Shown here: positions 50,515 through 61,148 of the stretch, in pieces | Position numbering within the stretch: the first letter of the stretch is position 1 | How the letters are laid out: each line of letters opens with the position of its first letter | Assembly: GCF_000215705.1 (NCBI RefSeq) | Contig: NC_015677.1 | Location: 2,306,001 to 2,370,000, forward strand | Length of the DNA stretch: 64,000 nucleotides | Direction of reading: 5' to 3' | From: Ramlibacter tataouinensis TTB310 | Lineage (GTDB): Bacteria; Pseudomonadota; Gammaproteobacteria; Burkholderiales; Burkholderiaceae_C | The notes under the pieces: generated by a model | Told to the model about the DNA's origin: nothing | The model's database searches: none | Seen by the model: the letters and a program-made list of their open reading frames with translations, nothing else | Position numbers and translations under genes: made by a program

Positions 50515-51387
50515 CTAACGCGGGGCTGGAACGGCGCGCTCCAGGTCTTTGAAGGATTGCTTGACGCTGCGCGCGGCGGTGTCCACCACGGCGTCGGCGC
50601 GGGCATACAGGGGTTCGCGGCTGGCCAGGATGCGGCGCAGGTCGTCCAGGGCTTCGCTGGTCGCGCCCCGGGTCGAATCAAAGGGCCGCATGTCGCCCTG
50701 GGCGACCACGCGGCTCATGTGCTCCTCGGGGCTGGCCTTGAGCCAGACGCACCAGAAGCGGCTTTGCAGCAGGTCGAAGGTCTCGCGCTCGCTGACGATG
50801 CTGCCGCCGGTGGTCATGACCACGCCTTCGGCGTTGTCCTCGGCGATGCGCAGCAGCGCCCGGCGCTCCAGGCGCCGCAGGCCGGCCTGGCCATGCAGCA
50901 GCAGGATCTCGTTCATGCTGGTGCCGGCCTCGCGCTCGATCTCGCGGTCCAGTTCGACGAAGGGCACGCCCCGCCCGGCCGCCAGCTGCGCGCCCAGCGT
51001 GGACTTGCCGGCGCCGCGCAGGCCGATCAGCGCGACGCGCTTTTCCCGGCCCTGCTCGTCGGCCAGGCCGAAGCTGGCGGCCAGCAGCGCATAGGCCTGG
51101 TCCAGCTGGCCTTCGTCCAGCCGGCCCAGCAGCGACTGCACGCGGGCCAGCGCCGGCCGGGGCGCGTCCTGCAGCAGCTCGAGGATGGTGATGTTCAGCG
51201 CCCGGGCCGCCGCTTCCAGCGAGTTGATGGACACGTTGCCCTTGCCGCCTTCCACGTCGGCCAGGAAGCGCTCGGACAGGCCGGAATCAGCGGCCAGCTG
51301 CTTGCGCGTCATGCCGCGGCGTGCCCGCCAGGCCCGCACGCGCGTGCCCAGCTCGGCCAGCGTGGCCTTGGCTTCGGGGTCGGTCAT
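50515..51387 (-). CDS. boxR: BoxR/BzdR-type regulator: HTH fused to shikimate-kinase-like domain
   Basis: The 290-residue protein joins an XRE-type HTH (residues 14-75; RVRAWRARRGMTRKQLAADS) with a shikimate-kinase-like domain from about 130 (P-loop LIGLRGAGKSTLG, TTGGSIVSE, WLKASPEEHMSRV). The kinase fold binds benzoyl-CoA as inducer in BzdR and BoxR. It represses its own and the divergent genes. The ATG at 51387 (MTDPE) is preferred over 51396. boxC and boxB follow in the same direction. Confidence 0.93.
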   Translation of the reverse strand: MTDPEAKATLAELGTRVRAWRARRGMTRKQLAADSGLSERFLADVEGGKGNVSINSLEAAARALNITILELLQDAPRPALARVQSLLGRLDEGQLDQAYALLAASFGLADEQGREKRVALIGLRGAGKSTLGAQLAAGRGVPFVELDREIEREAGTSMNEILLLHGQAGLRRLERRALLRIAEDNAEGVVMTTGGSIVSERETFDLLQSRFWCVWLKASPEEHMSRVVAQGDMRPFDSTRGATSEALDDLRRILASREPLYARADAVVDTAARSVKQSFKDLERAVPAPR

Positions 51388-51503
51388 GAGCTGCATGGGA
51401 AAGGATGAGGCGGGAGAAGGCTTGCACGGGCGTCGAATTGCAGTATACTTCCTCTCACTCTGATGTCAAGCAGTTTATTGCATCTTTCTTTCTGGAGACT
51501 TTG
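51388..51503. promoter_or_regulatory. Divergent promoter/operator region of the box genes
   Basis: The 116-bp gap between boxR and the flavodoxin-like gene is AT-richer than its surroundings. It contains three TGCA tetramers (51423-51426, 51439-51442, 51479-51482), the half-site recognised by BzdR-type regulators. CTGGAGA at 51492 serves the plus-strand gene. Confidence 0.55.
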
Positions 51504-51977
51504 ATGAAGCTCAAGATCCTCGTCGGCACCATGACCAGCACCGCCGACTACGTGGCGCAGGCGATCCAGATGGACTGCGCCGACCTGGTGGGCGACATCG
51601 AGGTGCAGCTGATGGACGGACTGGACATCAGTGTCTTCGACGAAGATGCACTTTATCTCATCTGCACCTCCACCTACGGCTCGGGCGACGTGCCGGACAA
51701 CGCCCGCCAGCTGTACGAATCCATGGACGCGCAGCCCAAGTTCCTGGGCCATGTGCGCTACGGCGTGATCGCCCTGGGCGACCGCACCTACCTGCAGACC
51801 TTCTGCTTCGGCGGCAAGAAGTTCGACGAGCGGCTCACGAACCTGGGCGCCCAGCGCGTCGGCGAGGTCTGGTGCCATGACGCCAGCGCCGGCACCCTGC
51901 CCGAAGAGGAAGGCACGGCCTGGTGCCGCGAGTGGCTGGCGCAGGCGCTCAAGCCCGCCACCGCCGCCGCCGCTTAA
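51504..51977 (+). CDS. Flavodoxin-like protein (MioC type)
   Basis: The 157-residue protein is a short-chain flavodoxin. The FMN phosphate loop is ILVGTMTSTADYVAQ (residues 5-19) and the 50s loop is CTSTYGSGDVPDNA; the 90s loop is IALGDRTYLQTFCFGG. It is likely an electron carrier. It is divergent from boxR and 72 bp before the benzoate-CoA ligase, so it is probably induced by benzoate. Since boxA is absent here it may serve BoxB, which is inference. Confidence 0.85.
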   Translation: MKLKILVGTMTSTADYVAQAIQMDCADLVGDIEVQLMDGLDISVFDEDALYLICTSTYGSGDVPDNARQLYESMDAQPKFLGHVRYGVIALGDRTYLQTFCFGGKKFDERLTNLGAQRVGEVWCHDASAGTLPEEEGTAWCREWLAQALKPATAAAA

Positions 51978-52049
51978 GGCGCCATCGGCTGCAGCCCGCT
52001 CCGGTCGGGGGCCGGCTGCCACAAAAACCAAAGCATCCGGAGACAAGCC

Positions 52050-53624
<1,575 letters not shown>

Positions 53625-53698
53625 GGGTTATTCATGTGGCGAGACCTGCCGCCACGGGTTACAAACACGCAGGCTGAACCAACAGGAGACTTGCCCCC

Positions 53699-54886
53699 AT
53701 GACCACCCGCCGCCTCGTCCTCACCCGCAGCGCCGCCATCGTCGGCGCCGCCTCCACCGGCCTGCTGCTGCCCGGGATCGTGCGTGCCCAGTCCAACCGG
53801 GTGCGCGTGGGCTTCATGCTGCCCTACACCGGCACCTTCGCCCAGCTGGGCCTGGCCATCGAGAACGGCGTGCGCATGGCCATCGACGAGAAGGGCGGCA
53901 AGCTGGGCGGCCGCGAGATCGAGTGGTTCAAGGTGGACGACGAGTCCGAGCCGTCCAAGGGCGTGGAGAACGCCACCCGCCTGGTCCAGCGCGACAAGGT
54001 CGACGTGCTGATCGGCACCGTGCACTCGGGCGTGCAGATGGGCATCCAGCGGGTGGCGCGCGAGTCCGGCGTGCTCAGCCTCATCCCCAACGCCGGCGTG
54101 CACGCCGCCACCCGTGCCCTGTGCGCGCCCAACGTGTTCCGCACCTCGTTCACCAACAGCCAGCCCACGCTGGCCCTGGGCAAGCCCATGATGGACGCGG
54201 GCCACAAGCGCGCGGTCTGGATCACCTGGAAGTACGCCGCGGGCGACGAGGCCTTCGAGGGCTTCAAGGACAGCTATACCAAGGCCGGCGGCACCATCGT
54301 CAAGGAACTGGGCCTGCCCTTCCCCAACGTGGAGTTCCAGGCGCTGCTGACCGAGATCGCCTCGCTCAAGCCCGATGCCGTGGCCTGCTTCTTCGCCGGC
54401 GGCGGCGCGGCCAAGTTCATCCGCGACTACGCCGCGGCCGGCCTGAAGGACAAGATCCCGCTGTGGGGCTCGGGCTTCCTGACCGAGGGCGTGCTGGACG
54501 CCGCCGGCCCGGCCGCCGACGGCATCATGACCACCATGCACTACGCCGACTCGCTGGACACGCCGCGCAACCGCCAGTTCCGCGCGGCCTACGCCAGCAG
54601 CTTCAAGATGCAGCCCGACGTGTACGCCGTGCAGGGCTACGACACGGGCCTGCTGCTGTCGCAGGGCGTGGCCGCGGTCAAGGGCGACATAGCCAACAAG
54701 CAGGCCTTCCACAAGGCGCTGGAGTCGCAGACCATCGACAGCCCGCGCGGCAAGTGGACCATGAGCAAGGCCCACAACCCGATCCAGGACATCTACCTGC
54801 GCCGGGTCGAGAACAAGGACAACAAGGTGATCGGCATCGCCGCCAAGGCGCTGGCCGATTCCGGCGCCGGCTGCCGCATGGGCTGA
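53699..54886 (+). CDS. ABC transporter substrate-binding protein (branched-chain/aromatic acid type)
   Basis: The 395-residue LivK-type protein has an N-terminal signal (RLVLTRSAAIVGAASTGLLL, ending VRAQ). Motifs FMLPYTGTFAQLGLAIENGVR, GTVHSGVQMGIQRVA and QGYDTGLLLSQ are family-typical. Its place after the benzoate-CoA ligase and before permease and ATPase genes suggests it binds benzoate or a related aromatic acid. Confidence 0.93.
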   Translation: MTTRRLVLTRSAAIVGAASTGLLLPGIVRAQSNRVRVGFMLPYTGTFAQLGLAIENGVRMAIDEKGGKLGGREIEWFKVDDESEPSKGVENATRLVQRDKVDVLIGTVHSGVQMGIQRVARESGVLSLIPNAGVHAATRALCAPNVFRTSFTNSQPTLALGKPMMDAGHKRAVWITWKYAAGDEAFEGFKDSYTKAGGTIVKELGLPFPNVEFQALLTEIASLKPDAVACFFAGGGAAKFIRDYAAAGLKDKIPLWGSGFLTEGVLDAAGPAADGIMTTMHYADSLDTPRNRQFRAAYASSFKMQPDVYAVQGYDTGLLLSQGVAAVKGDIANKQAFHKALESQTIDSPRGKWTMSKAHNPIQDIYLRRVENKDNKVIGIAAKALADSGAGCRMG

Positions 54887-54964
54887 GCGCCCACACCCGC
54901 CGCGATGGGAGGTGCCCGCACCTCCCATTTTTTTGGCACATCCCGTGCTGACGCCTCCTCCACG

Positions 54965-55828
54965 ATGGACCTCGCCAACTTCCTCATCCAGCTGCTCAAC
55001 AGCGTGCAGTACGGCCTGCTGCTGTTCATGCTCGCGGCCGGCCTGACGCTGATCTTCGGCATCATGGGCGTGGTCAACCTCGCCCACGGCAGCTTCTACA
55101 TGCTGGGCGCCTACCTCGCCTGGTTCCTCTCCAGCCGCTCCGGCAGCCTGACGCTGGCCATCGCCGGCGGCGCGGTGCTGGCGGTGCTGTTCGGCCTGCT
55201 GCTGGAGCGGCTGCTGTTCCGCCACTTCTACCAGCGCGACCACCTGGACCAGGTGCTGCTGACCTTCGGCCTGATCTACATCTTCGAGGAGATGCGCTCC
55301 ATGCTGTGGGGCGACGACGTGCACGGCGTGAGCATCCCGGCGGCGCTGTCGGCGTCCATCCCGCTCACCGACAACCTGTCTTACCCGGTGTACCGGCTGT
55401 TCATGTCCGGCGTGTGCATCGCGCTCGCGATCGGCCTGTACCTGCTGATCTCCAGGACGCGCCTGGGCATGAAGATCCGCGCCGGCGCCTTCAACCGCGA
55501 CATGACCGAGGCGCTGGGCGTCAACATCAAGCGCATCCACGCCATCGTCTTCGCCATCGGCGTGGCGCTGGCCACCGTGGCGGGCATGATCGCCTCGCCC
55601 ATCTCCAGCGTGTACCCCAACATGGGCTCGCAGGTGCTGATCATGTGCTTCGTGGTGGTGGTGATCGGCGGCATCGGCTCGGTGCGCGGCGCGCTGATCG
55701 CGGCCCTGCTGGTGGGCGCGGTGGACACCTTCGGCAAGGTGCTGCTGCCCGCGGTCTCGGGCATGCTGGTCTACATGCTGATGGCGGCCGTGCTGCTGTG
55801 GAAGCCGGAAGGCCTGTTCAAACAATGA
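54965..55828 (+). CDS. Branched-chain-type ABC transporter permease LivH-like
   Basis: The 287-residue inner-membrane permease has about eight TM helices. It starts with LANFLIQLLNSVQYGLLLFM, and contains GIMGVVNLAHGSFYMLGAY and the EAA-like loop GMKIRAGAFNRDMTEALGVNI. The ATG at 54965 is preferred because the preceding open frame lacks membrane features. It overlaps the next gene by ATGA. Confidence 0.94.
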   Translation: MDLANFLIQLLNSVQYGLLLFMLAAGLTLIFGIMGVVNLAHGSFYMLGAYLAWFLSSRSGSLTLAIAGGAVLAVLFGLLLERLLFRHFYQRDHLDQVLLTFGLIYIFEEMRSMLWGDDVHGVSIPAALSASIPLTDNLSYPVYRLFMSGVCIALAIGLYLLISRTRLGMKIRAGAFNRDMTEALGVNIKRIHAIVFAIGVALATVAGMIASPISSVYPNMGSQVLIMCFVVVVIGGIGSVRGALIAALLVGAVDTFGKVLLPAVSGMLVYMLMAAVLLWKPEGLFKQ

Positions 55829-56823
55829 GCGCCGCGAAATCCCATCTCGAAATCCTGCCGCGCGGCCTGCAGGTCGCGCTGTTGCTGGGCCTGCTGGCCC
55901 TGGCGGCCTTCCCCTTCTTTGGCACGGACTTCTACGCGTCCATGGTGGCGCGCATGATGATCCTGGCCATCTTCGCCATGAGCCTGGACCTGCTGCAGGG
56001 CGTGACCGGCCTGGTGTCGCTGGGCCATGCCGCCTTCTTCGGGCTGGCCGGCTACGCGCTGGCCTTCCTCACGCCGGCCGGCGAGCCGGCCAGCCTGTGG
56101 TGGACGCTGCCGGCCGCCGTGGCGGCCGCGGGCCTGGCGGCGCTGGTGATCGGCTTCTTCGTGGTGCGCACCCACGGCATCTACTTCATCATGGTGACCA
56201 TGGCCTTCGCCCAGATGGTCTTCTACCTGTTCTTCGACAACAAGGCGCTGGGCGGCTCGGACGGCATCTACATCAACTTCAAGCCTCATGCCGCGCTGTT
56301 CGACCTGGAGAACCGGCTGGTCTTCTACTACTTCACCCTGGCGGTGCTGGTGGCGGTGTACCTGTTCCTGCGCCGCCTGCTGTGGAGCCCGTTCGGCCGG
56401 GTGCTGGCCGGCATCCGCGTCAACGAGCACCGCATGCGTGCCATGGGCTACGGCACCTTCGGCTACAAGCTGGCCGCCTTCACCCTGGCGGGCGCGCTGG
56501 CCGGCCTGGCCGGCTACCTGTGGGGCGCGCAGACCGGCTTCATCAACCCCGAGCTGATGGGTTTCCACATGAGCGCGCACGCCATCATGATGGTGATCCT
56601 GGGGGGCATGGGCAATTTCGCCGGCGCCATCGTCGGTGCCTTCGCCTTCGAGTACCTGCTGCACCTGTTCAAGGACCTGCCCGACATCGGCGCGTTCCGC
56701 GCCGGCAAGCACTGGCAGCTGTGGATGGGCCTGTTCATCGTGGGCGTGGTGCTGTTCGCGCCGCGCGGCCTGCTGGGCCTGGCGGCGGGGCTGCTGCGGC
56801 GCAAGGAGGCGGACCATGAGTGA
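55825..56823 (+). CDS. Branched-chain-type ABC transporter permease LivM-like
   Basis: The 332-residue second permease has LLQGVTGLVSLGHAAFFGLAGY, GIYFIMVTMAFAQMVFYLFF and the EAA loop FGRVLAGIRVNEHRMRAMGY. Nine to ten TM helices are expected. It overlaps the LivG-like gene by eight bases. Confidence 0.94.
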   Translation: MSAAKSHLEILPRGLQVALLLGLLALAAFPFFGTDFYASMVARMMILAIFAMSLDLLQGVTGLVSLGHAAFFGLAGYALAFLTPAGEPASLWWTLPAAVAAAGLAALVIGFFVVRTHGIYFIMVTMAFAQMVFYLFFDNKALGGSDGIYINFKPHAALFDLENRLVFYYFTLAVLVAVYLFLRRLLWSPFGRVLAGIRVNEHRMRAMGYGTFGYKLAAFTLAGALAGLAGYLWGAQTGFINPELMGFHMSAHAIMMVILGGMGNFAGAIVGAFAFEYLLHLFKDLPDIGAFRAGKHWQLWMGLFIVGVVLFAPRGLLGLAAGLLRRKEADHE

Positions 56824-57565
56824 GGTGCTGCTGTCGGCCAGGAACCTCACCAAGCGCTTCGGCGGCCTGGCGGCCGTGAACGAGGTGTCGGTCGACCTCT
56901 GGCGCGGCCGCATCCACGCCGTGATCGGCCCCAACGGCGCCGGCAAGTCCACGCTGGCCAATTTGCTGTCCGGCGACCTGGCGCCCACCTCCGGCACCAT
57001 CACGCTGGGCGAGGCCAACGTCACCGGCTGGAAGCCCGAGAGCGTGTCCAAGGCCGGCCTGGGACGCAGCTACCAGAAGACCAACATCTTCCTGCCCTTC
57101 ACCGTCTGGGAGAACGTGCGCCTGGCCGCGCAGTCGCGGGCGCCGCATCCGGCGCGCTGGCTGCGCCGCGCCACCTCCTTCGCCGCCACCAACGAGCGGG
57201 CGCAGCGGGCGCTGGCGCTGGCCGGCCTGGAGCACCGCAAGGACGCGGTCGCCGGCACCGTCAGCCACGGCGAGCAGCGCCAGCTGGAGATCGCCATGAC
57301 GCTGGCCACCGAGCCGCGCGTGCTGCTGCTGGACGAGCCGCTGGCCGGCATGGGCACGGTGGAAGCCGAGCGCATGGTCGAGCTGCTGCAGCGGCTGAAG
57401 GCCGAGCACGCCGTGATGCTGGTGGAGCACGACATGGACGCGGTGTTCGCCCTGGCCGACCGGCTCACCGTCATGGTCAACGGCCAGGTCATCGCCAGCG
57501 GCACGCCGGCGCAGATCCGCGCCGACGCCAACGTGCAGGCGGCGTACCTCGGGGAGGAACACTGA
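56816..57565 (+). CDS. ABC transporter ATP-binding protein LivG-like
   Basis: The 249-residue ATPase has Walker A GPNGAGKSTL, the LivG-type region QKTNIFLPFTVWENVRLA, the ABC signature VSHGEQRQLEIAM and Walker B VLLLDEPLAGM, H-loop LVEHDMDAVF. The signature is the LivG variant SHGEQR. Confidence 0.95.
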   Translation: MSEVLLSARNLTKRFGGLAAVNEVSVDLWRGRIHAVIGPNGAGKSTLANLLSGDLAPTSGTITLGEANVTGWKPESVSKAGLGRSYQKTNIFLPFTVWENVRLAAQSRAPHPARWLRRATSFAATNERAQRALALAGLEHRKDAVAGTVSHGEQRQLEIAMTLATEPRVLLLDEPLAGMGTVEAERMVELLQRLKAEHAVMLVEHDMDAVFALADRLTVMVNGQVIASGTPAQIRADANVQAAYLGEEH

Positions 57566-57567
57566 CC

Positions 57568-58287
57568 GTGTCATCCGCCGAACTCCTCATCGACGCCCGC
57601 GGCCTGAACACCTACTACGGCCAGAGCCACATCCTGCGCGGCATCGACTTCCAGGTCGGCCGCGGCGAGACCATCGGCCTGATGGGCCGCAACGGCATGG
57701 GCAAGAGCACCCTGCTCAAGAGCCTGATGGGCCTGGTCAGGCCGCGCAGCGGCACGGTGCGCATCGCGGGCCGGGACATGGCCGGCTGCGCGCCCTACGA
57801 AGTCGCGCAGCGCGGCATCGCCTACGTGCCCGAGGGCCGCGGCATCTTCGGCAACCTCAGCGTGGTCGAGAACCTCAGGATGGCGGCGCGCCCCGGCACG
57901 CGCGGGCAACGGGACTGGACCTACGAGCGCGTGCTCGACACCTTCCCGCGGCTGAAGGAGCGCCTGGGCCACGGCGGCCAGCAGCTGTCGGGCGGCGAGC
58001 AGCAGATGCTGACCATCGGCCGCGCCCTCATGACCAACCCGGACGTGCTGATCCTGGACGAGGCCACCGAGGGCCTGGCGCCGCTGATCGCGCGCGAGAT
58101 CTGGCGCATCTGCGGCCTCATCCGCGAGACCGGCATCTCCAGCGTGATCGTGGACAAGAACTGGAAGCAGGTGACCCAGGTGACCGATCGCAACCTCATC
58201 CTAGTCAAGGGCGAGGTCGTTTTCTCCGGCACCTCGGCGCAGCTGCGGGCCCAGCCCCAGCTGCTGGAGCAGCACCTGGGCGTGTAG
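57568..58287 (+). CDS. ABC transporter ATP-binding protein LivF-like
   Basis: The 239-residue ATPase has Walker A GRNGMGKSTLLKSL, the LivF-type GIAYVPEGRGIFGNLSVVENL, signature LSGGEQQMLTIGRAL and Walker B VLILDEATEGLAP. In place of the usual LVEQN before the H-loop it has VIVDKNWKQV, so the H-loop His is not conserved, which is also seen in other aromatic-transport LivF. The start is GTG two bases after the livG stop. Last gene of the transport operon. Confidence 0.93.
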   Translation: MSSAELLIDARGLNTYYGQSHILRGIDFQVGRGETIGLMGRNGMGKSTLLKSLMGLVRPRSGTVRIAGRDMAGCAPYEVAQRGIAYVPEGRGIFGNLSVVENLRMAARPGTRGQRDWTYERVLDTFPRLKERLGHGGQQLSGGEQQMLTIGRALMTNPDVLILDEATEGLAPLIAREIWRICGLIRETGISSVIVDKNWKQVTQVTDRNLILVKGEVVFSGTSAQLRAQPQLLEQHLGV

Positions 58288-58292
58288 CCGGG

Positions 58293-58308
58293 GTCAGGCG
58301 CGCCTGAC
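58293..58308. repeat. 16-bp perfect palindrome after livF-like gene
   Basis: GTCAGGCGCGCCTGAC lies 6 bp after the stop codon. It could be a terminator stem (no loop or T run) or a binding site. Confidence 0.4.
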
Positions 58309-58365
58309 AGCGATCGCCGGCGAGGGCCCACGCGCCTTGGCCGGCCCGCATGCGGCAATGCGGCC

Positions 58366-58641
58366 ATGGCTGAAGGCTTCCCCTTTCCCGAACACGGCAG
58401 GCGCTACTACGCCCGGACCGAGGGCCTGTCCCAGGGCGTTCGCAGCCTGGCCTACGAACGCGACCGCCAAACCCTGGACATCGAGTTCGCCTCGCGCGAG
58501 TCCTACCGCTACCACGGGGTCGAGCCGGAGGAGTTCGTGGCGCTCATGACCTCCGGCTCGCTGGGCATCTACGTCAACCAGCACATCAAGCCGCGGCACC
58601 GCTGCGACAAGCTCGGGCGTGCGCCGCGCGCCGACGCCTGA
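58366..58641 (+). CDS. KTSC domain-containing protein
   Basis: The 91-residue protein carries a KTSC-type domain: EGLSQGVRSLAYERDRQTLDIEF, SYRYHGVEPEEFVALMTSGSLG and YVNQHIKPRHRC. The family is short and of unknown function, possibly linked to lysyl-tRNA synthetase-like C-termini. It is monocistronic and converges with the FMN reductase gene. Confidence 0.82.
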   Translation: MAEGFPFPEHGRRYYARTEGLSQGVRSLAYERDRQTLDIEFASRESYRYHGVEPEEFVALMTSGSLGIYVNQHIKPRHRCDKLGRAPRADA

Positions 58642-58647
58642 GCGGCG

Positions 58648-59205
58648 CTAGACGCCTTCGTGCAGCCGCACGAAGGCGCAGAACTCGGCCATCCACCCCT
58701 GCAGGAACTGGCGCGTGTCATCCGGGCCGATGCCGCCGTCCGGCGCGAAGAAGCCGGGCTTGTGCTGCAGGTAGCCCTCGGGCTGGCCCAGCGTGGGCAC
58801 GTCCAAATAGGCCAGGACGGTGCGCAGGTGCTGCTGGGCCACCGCCGTGCCGATGGCGCCCACGCTGATGCCGATGACGCCGCCCGGCTTGCCGGCCCAC
58901 GCGCTCTGCCCGTAGGGCCGCGAGCCGTGGTCCAGCGCATTCTTGAGCACGCCGGGGATGGAGCGGTTGTACTCGGGCGTGACGAACAGCAGGCCCTGGG
59001 CGTGGGCGATCTCGTCCTTCAGCCGCCGGACCGGCTCGCTCGGGTGGGCATCGTCGTCCTGGTTGTACATCGGCAGGTCGTCGATGCGCGACGGCTCGAA
59101 GCTGAAACCCGGCGCGCCCATGCCTGCCAGCGCGAGCGCCAGCTGGTGGTTGTACGACTCACGGCGCAGGCTGCCGACGAAAACGGCGATGCGGAAGCTG
59201 TCCAT
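58648..59205 (-). CDS. NADPH-dependent FMN reductase family protein
   Basis: The 185-residue flavoprotein has the FMN motif VFVGSLRRESYNHQLALAL and the family-typical LLFVTPEYNRSIPGVLKNALDHGSRP split here as PEYNRSIPGVLKNALD. It resembles chromate/azo reductase-type proteins (YieF-like). The ATG at 59205 gives the conserved N-terminus. Substrate unknown. Confidence 0.92.
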   Translation of the reverse strand: MDSFRIAVFVGSLRRESYNHQLALALAGMGAPGFSFEPSRIDDLPMYNQDDDAHPSEPVRRLKDEIAHAQGLLFVTPEYNRSIPGVLKNALDHGSRPYGQSAWAGKPGGVIGISVGAIGTAVAQQHLRTVLAYLDVPTLGQPEGYLQHKPGFFAPDGGIGPDDTRQFLQGWMAEFCAFVRLHEGV

Positions 59206-59293
59206 GGAGACCCCCCTTGGTGGCCGCCCCATTATTCGCGCCGGCACCGCAGCCGTGCGCTCAGCAAGCAACTGAATTCGGTTGGGGCTGCGC

Positions 59294-60433
59294 TCAGAAG
59301 GCCCGCTCACCGCGGCACCAGGCGCCGCGCACCACCGGCATGCCGCCGACCTCGCGCACGCGGATGAAGTCGGCGCGGCGGCCGGGGGCGATCTCTCCAC
59401 GGTCCGGCAGACCCAGTGCCTGGGCAGGGTTGAGGCTGACGGTGGCCACCGCGCGCGGCGGCGTCCAGCCCAGCTGGTCGCGCAGCAGGAAGGCCGACTG
59501 CAGCAGGCTGGACGGCACGTAGTCGGAGGACAGGATGTCCAGCAGGTCGCGCGCGGCCAGCTCGGCGGCCGCCACGTTGCCCGAGTGCGAACCCCCCTTG
59601 ACCAGGTTAGGTCCGCCCATGACGATGGCCATGCCGGCCGCCCGTGCCGCCTCGGCCGCGCGCACCGTGGTCGGGAACTCCGACATCGCCACCTTCTCCT
59701 CGCGCGCCAGCGCCACGTGCTCGATCTCCGTGTCGTCGTGGCTGGCCAGCGGGATGCCGCGCGCGTGGCAGCCGGCCACCACCTGCGCCCGGTGCCGGGC
59801 GGCGAACCGCGCCTGCTGCTCGGTGCGCTCGCGCACCATCCGCTCGTACTCCTCGTCGCGCAGGCTGCCGTTGCGCTCGCTGTAGCGGCGGTACTTGGCC
59901 AGGTCGCGCCACTGGCGCTGGCCGGGCGTGTGGTCCATCACGCTGACCAGCTCGACCAGCGGGTCGTCGGCGTAACGCTCGAAGTTCTCCACGATGTCCG
60001 GCGCCGACACCTCGCAGCGCAGGTGCAGCAGGTGCTCCACCCGCATCAGGCCCGCCTCGCGGCAGGCATGCAGCGCATCGATCGAGGTCTGGTAGGTCTG
60101 GCTGCGCGTGCCGCCCTGGTCCATGTCGCCGATCACGATGGAGTCCAGCACCGTGGTGATGCCGGCGGCCGCGCACTGCGCATCGTGCGTCACCGTGGCC
60201 GAGGTCGCGTTCCAGATCACGCCGGGCCGCGGCACCAGGTGCTTCTCCAGGTTGTCGGTGTGCATCTCCACCAGGCCGGGCAGCAGCCAGTCGCCCTCCC
60301 AGTCCTCGGCGGCGGGCGACGAGCTTCCGCCCCAGTCGATGGCGCGGAAGCTGCCGCCCTCGACCACCGCGCAACCGAGGAAGGTGTCGCTGGCGGTGAC
60401 GATGCGCGCGTTGCGGATGATGCGCTGGTTCAT
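59294..60433 (-). CDS. phnM: Alpha-D-ribose 1-methylphosphonate 5-triphosphate diphosphatase
   Basis: The 379-residue amidohydrolase-fold enzyme of the C-P lyase pathway removes diphosphate from the triphosphate intermediate. The metal-binding motif is LPGLVEMHTDNLEKHLVPRP (PhnM HxD type), with SHDDTEIEHV and GGPNLVKGGSHSGNVAA further along. It is the last gene of the operon in this window, 25 bp after phnL. Confidence 0.95.
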   Translation of the reverse strand: MNQRIIRNARIVTASDTFLGCAVVEGGSFRAIDWGGSSSPAAEDWEGDWLLPGLVEMHTDNLEKHLVPRPGVIWNATSATVTHDAQCAAAGITTVLDSIVIGDMDQGGTRSQTYQTSIDALHACREAGLMRVEHLLHLRCEVSAPDIVENFERYADDPLVELVSVMDHTPGQRQWRDLAKYRRYSERNGSLRDEEYERMVRERTEQQARFAARHRAQVVAGCHARGIPLASHDDTEIEHVALAREEKVAMSEFPTTVRAAEAARAAGMAIVMGGPNLVKGGSHSGNVAAAELAARDLLDILSSDYVPSSLLQSAFLLRDQLGWTPPRAVATVSLNPAQALGLPDRGEIAPGRRADFIRVREVGGMPVVRGAWCRGERAF

Positions 60434-60458
60434 GAATGCTCCTGAAGTTGGGGGGCCA

Positions 60459-61148
60459 TTACCTGAAGGCTTCGACGTCCAGGCAGCGCGTGGCCACCGC
60501 CTCGCGCACCTCCTCGTCGTGGAAGATGCCGACCACCGCCGCGCCACGCGCGCAGGCCTCGCGGATCAGCTGCACCACCACCCGGCGGTTGGCGGCGTCC
60601 AGCGAGGCCGTGGGCTCGTCCAACAGCAGGATGGGATGGCCGGCGATCAGGCCGTGGGCGATGTTGACGCGCTGCTGCTCGCCGCCCGAGAAGGTGGCCG
60701 GCGGCAGCTGCCACAGCCGTTCGCCCAGGTTCAGCCGGGCCAACCACTCGCCGGCGCGGGCGCGGGCCTCGCCGGGCCCCACGCCCCGCTGGCGCAGCGG
60801 CTGCGCCACCACGTCCAGCGCCGGCACGCGCGGGATGACGCGCAGGAACTGCGACACGTAGCCCAGCGTGTCGCGGCGCGCCTCGATCACTTCGCGCGGC
60901 GCGGCCTGCGTGAGCCGCAGCCGCCGGCCGCGGTGCAGCAGGTCGATCTCGCCCTGGGTCGCGCCGTAGTTGCCATACAGGCAGCGCAGCAGCGAACTCT
61001 TGCCGCTGCCGGAGCGCCCCGTGAGGGCCAGGCATTCGCCGGCGGCGACCTGCAGGCTCACGCCGGTGAATACCGGCAGCTGCACGCCGCCGCGGCCGTG
61101 CAGGGTGAAGGTCTTGGACAGGCCCTGGGCCTCGAGCAGTGCGTTCAT
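60459..61148 (-). CDS. phnL: Phosphonate C-P lyase system protein PhnL
   Basis: The 229-residue ABC-type ATPase has Walker A LTGRSGSGKSSLLRCLYGNY, signature FSGGEQQRVNIAHGL and Walker B ILLLDEPTASLDAAN. It acts with PhnK or as part of the C-P lyase complex, not as a transporter ATPase. Its start codon overlaps the phnK stop by one base. Confidence 0.95.
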   Translation of the reverse strand: MNALLEAQGLSKTFTLHGRGGVQLPVFTGVSLQVAAGECLALTGRSGSGKSSLLRCLYGNYGATQGEIDLLHRGRRLRLTQAAPREVIEARRDTLGYVSQFLRVIPRVPALDVVAQPLRQRGVGPGEARARAGEWLARLNLGERLWQLPPATFSGGEQQRVNIAHGLIAGHPILLLDEPTASLDAANRRVVVQLIREACARGAAVVGIFHDEEVREAVATRCLDVEAFR

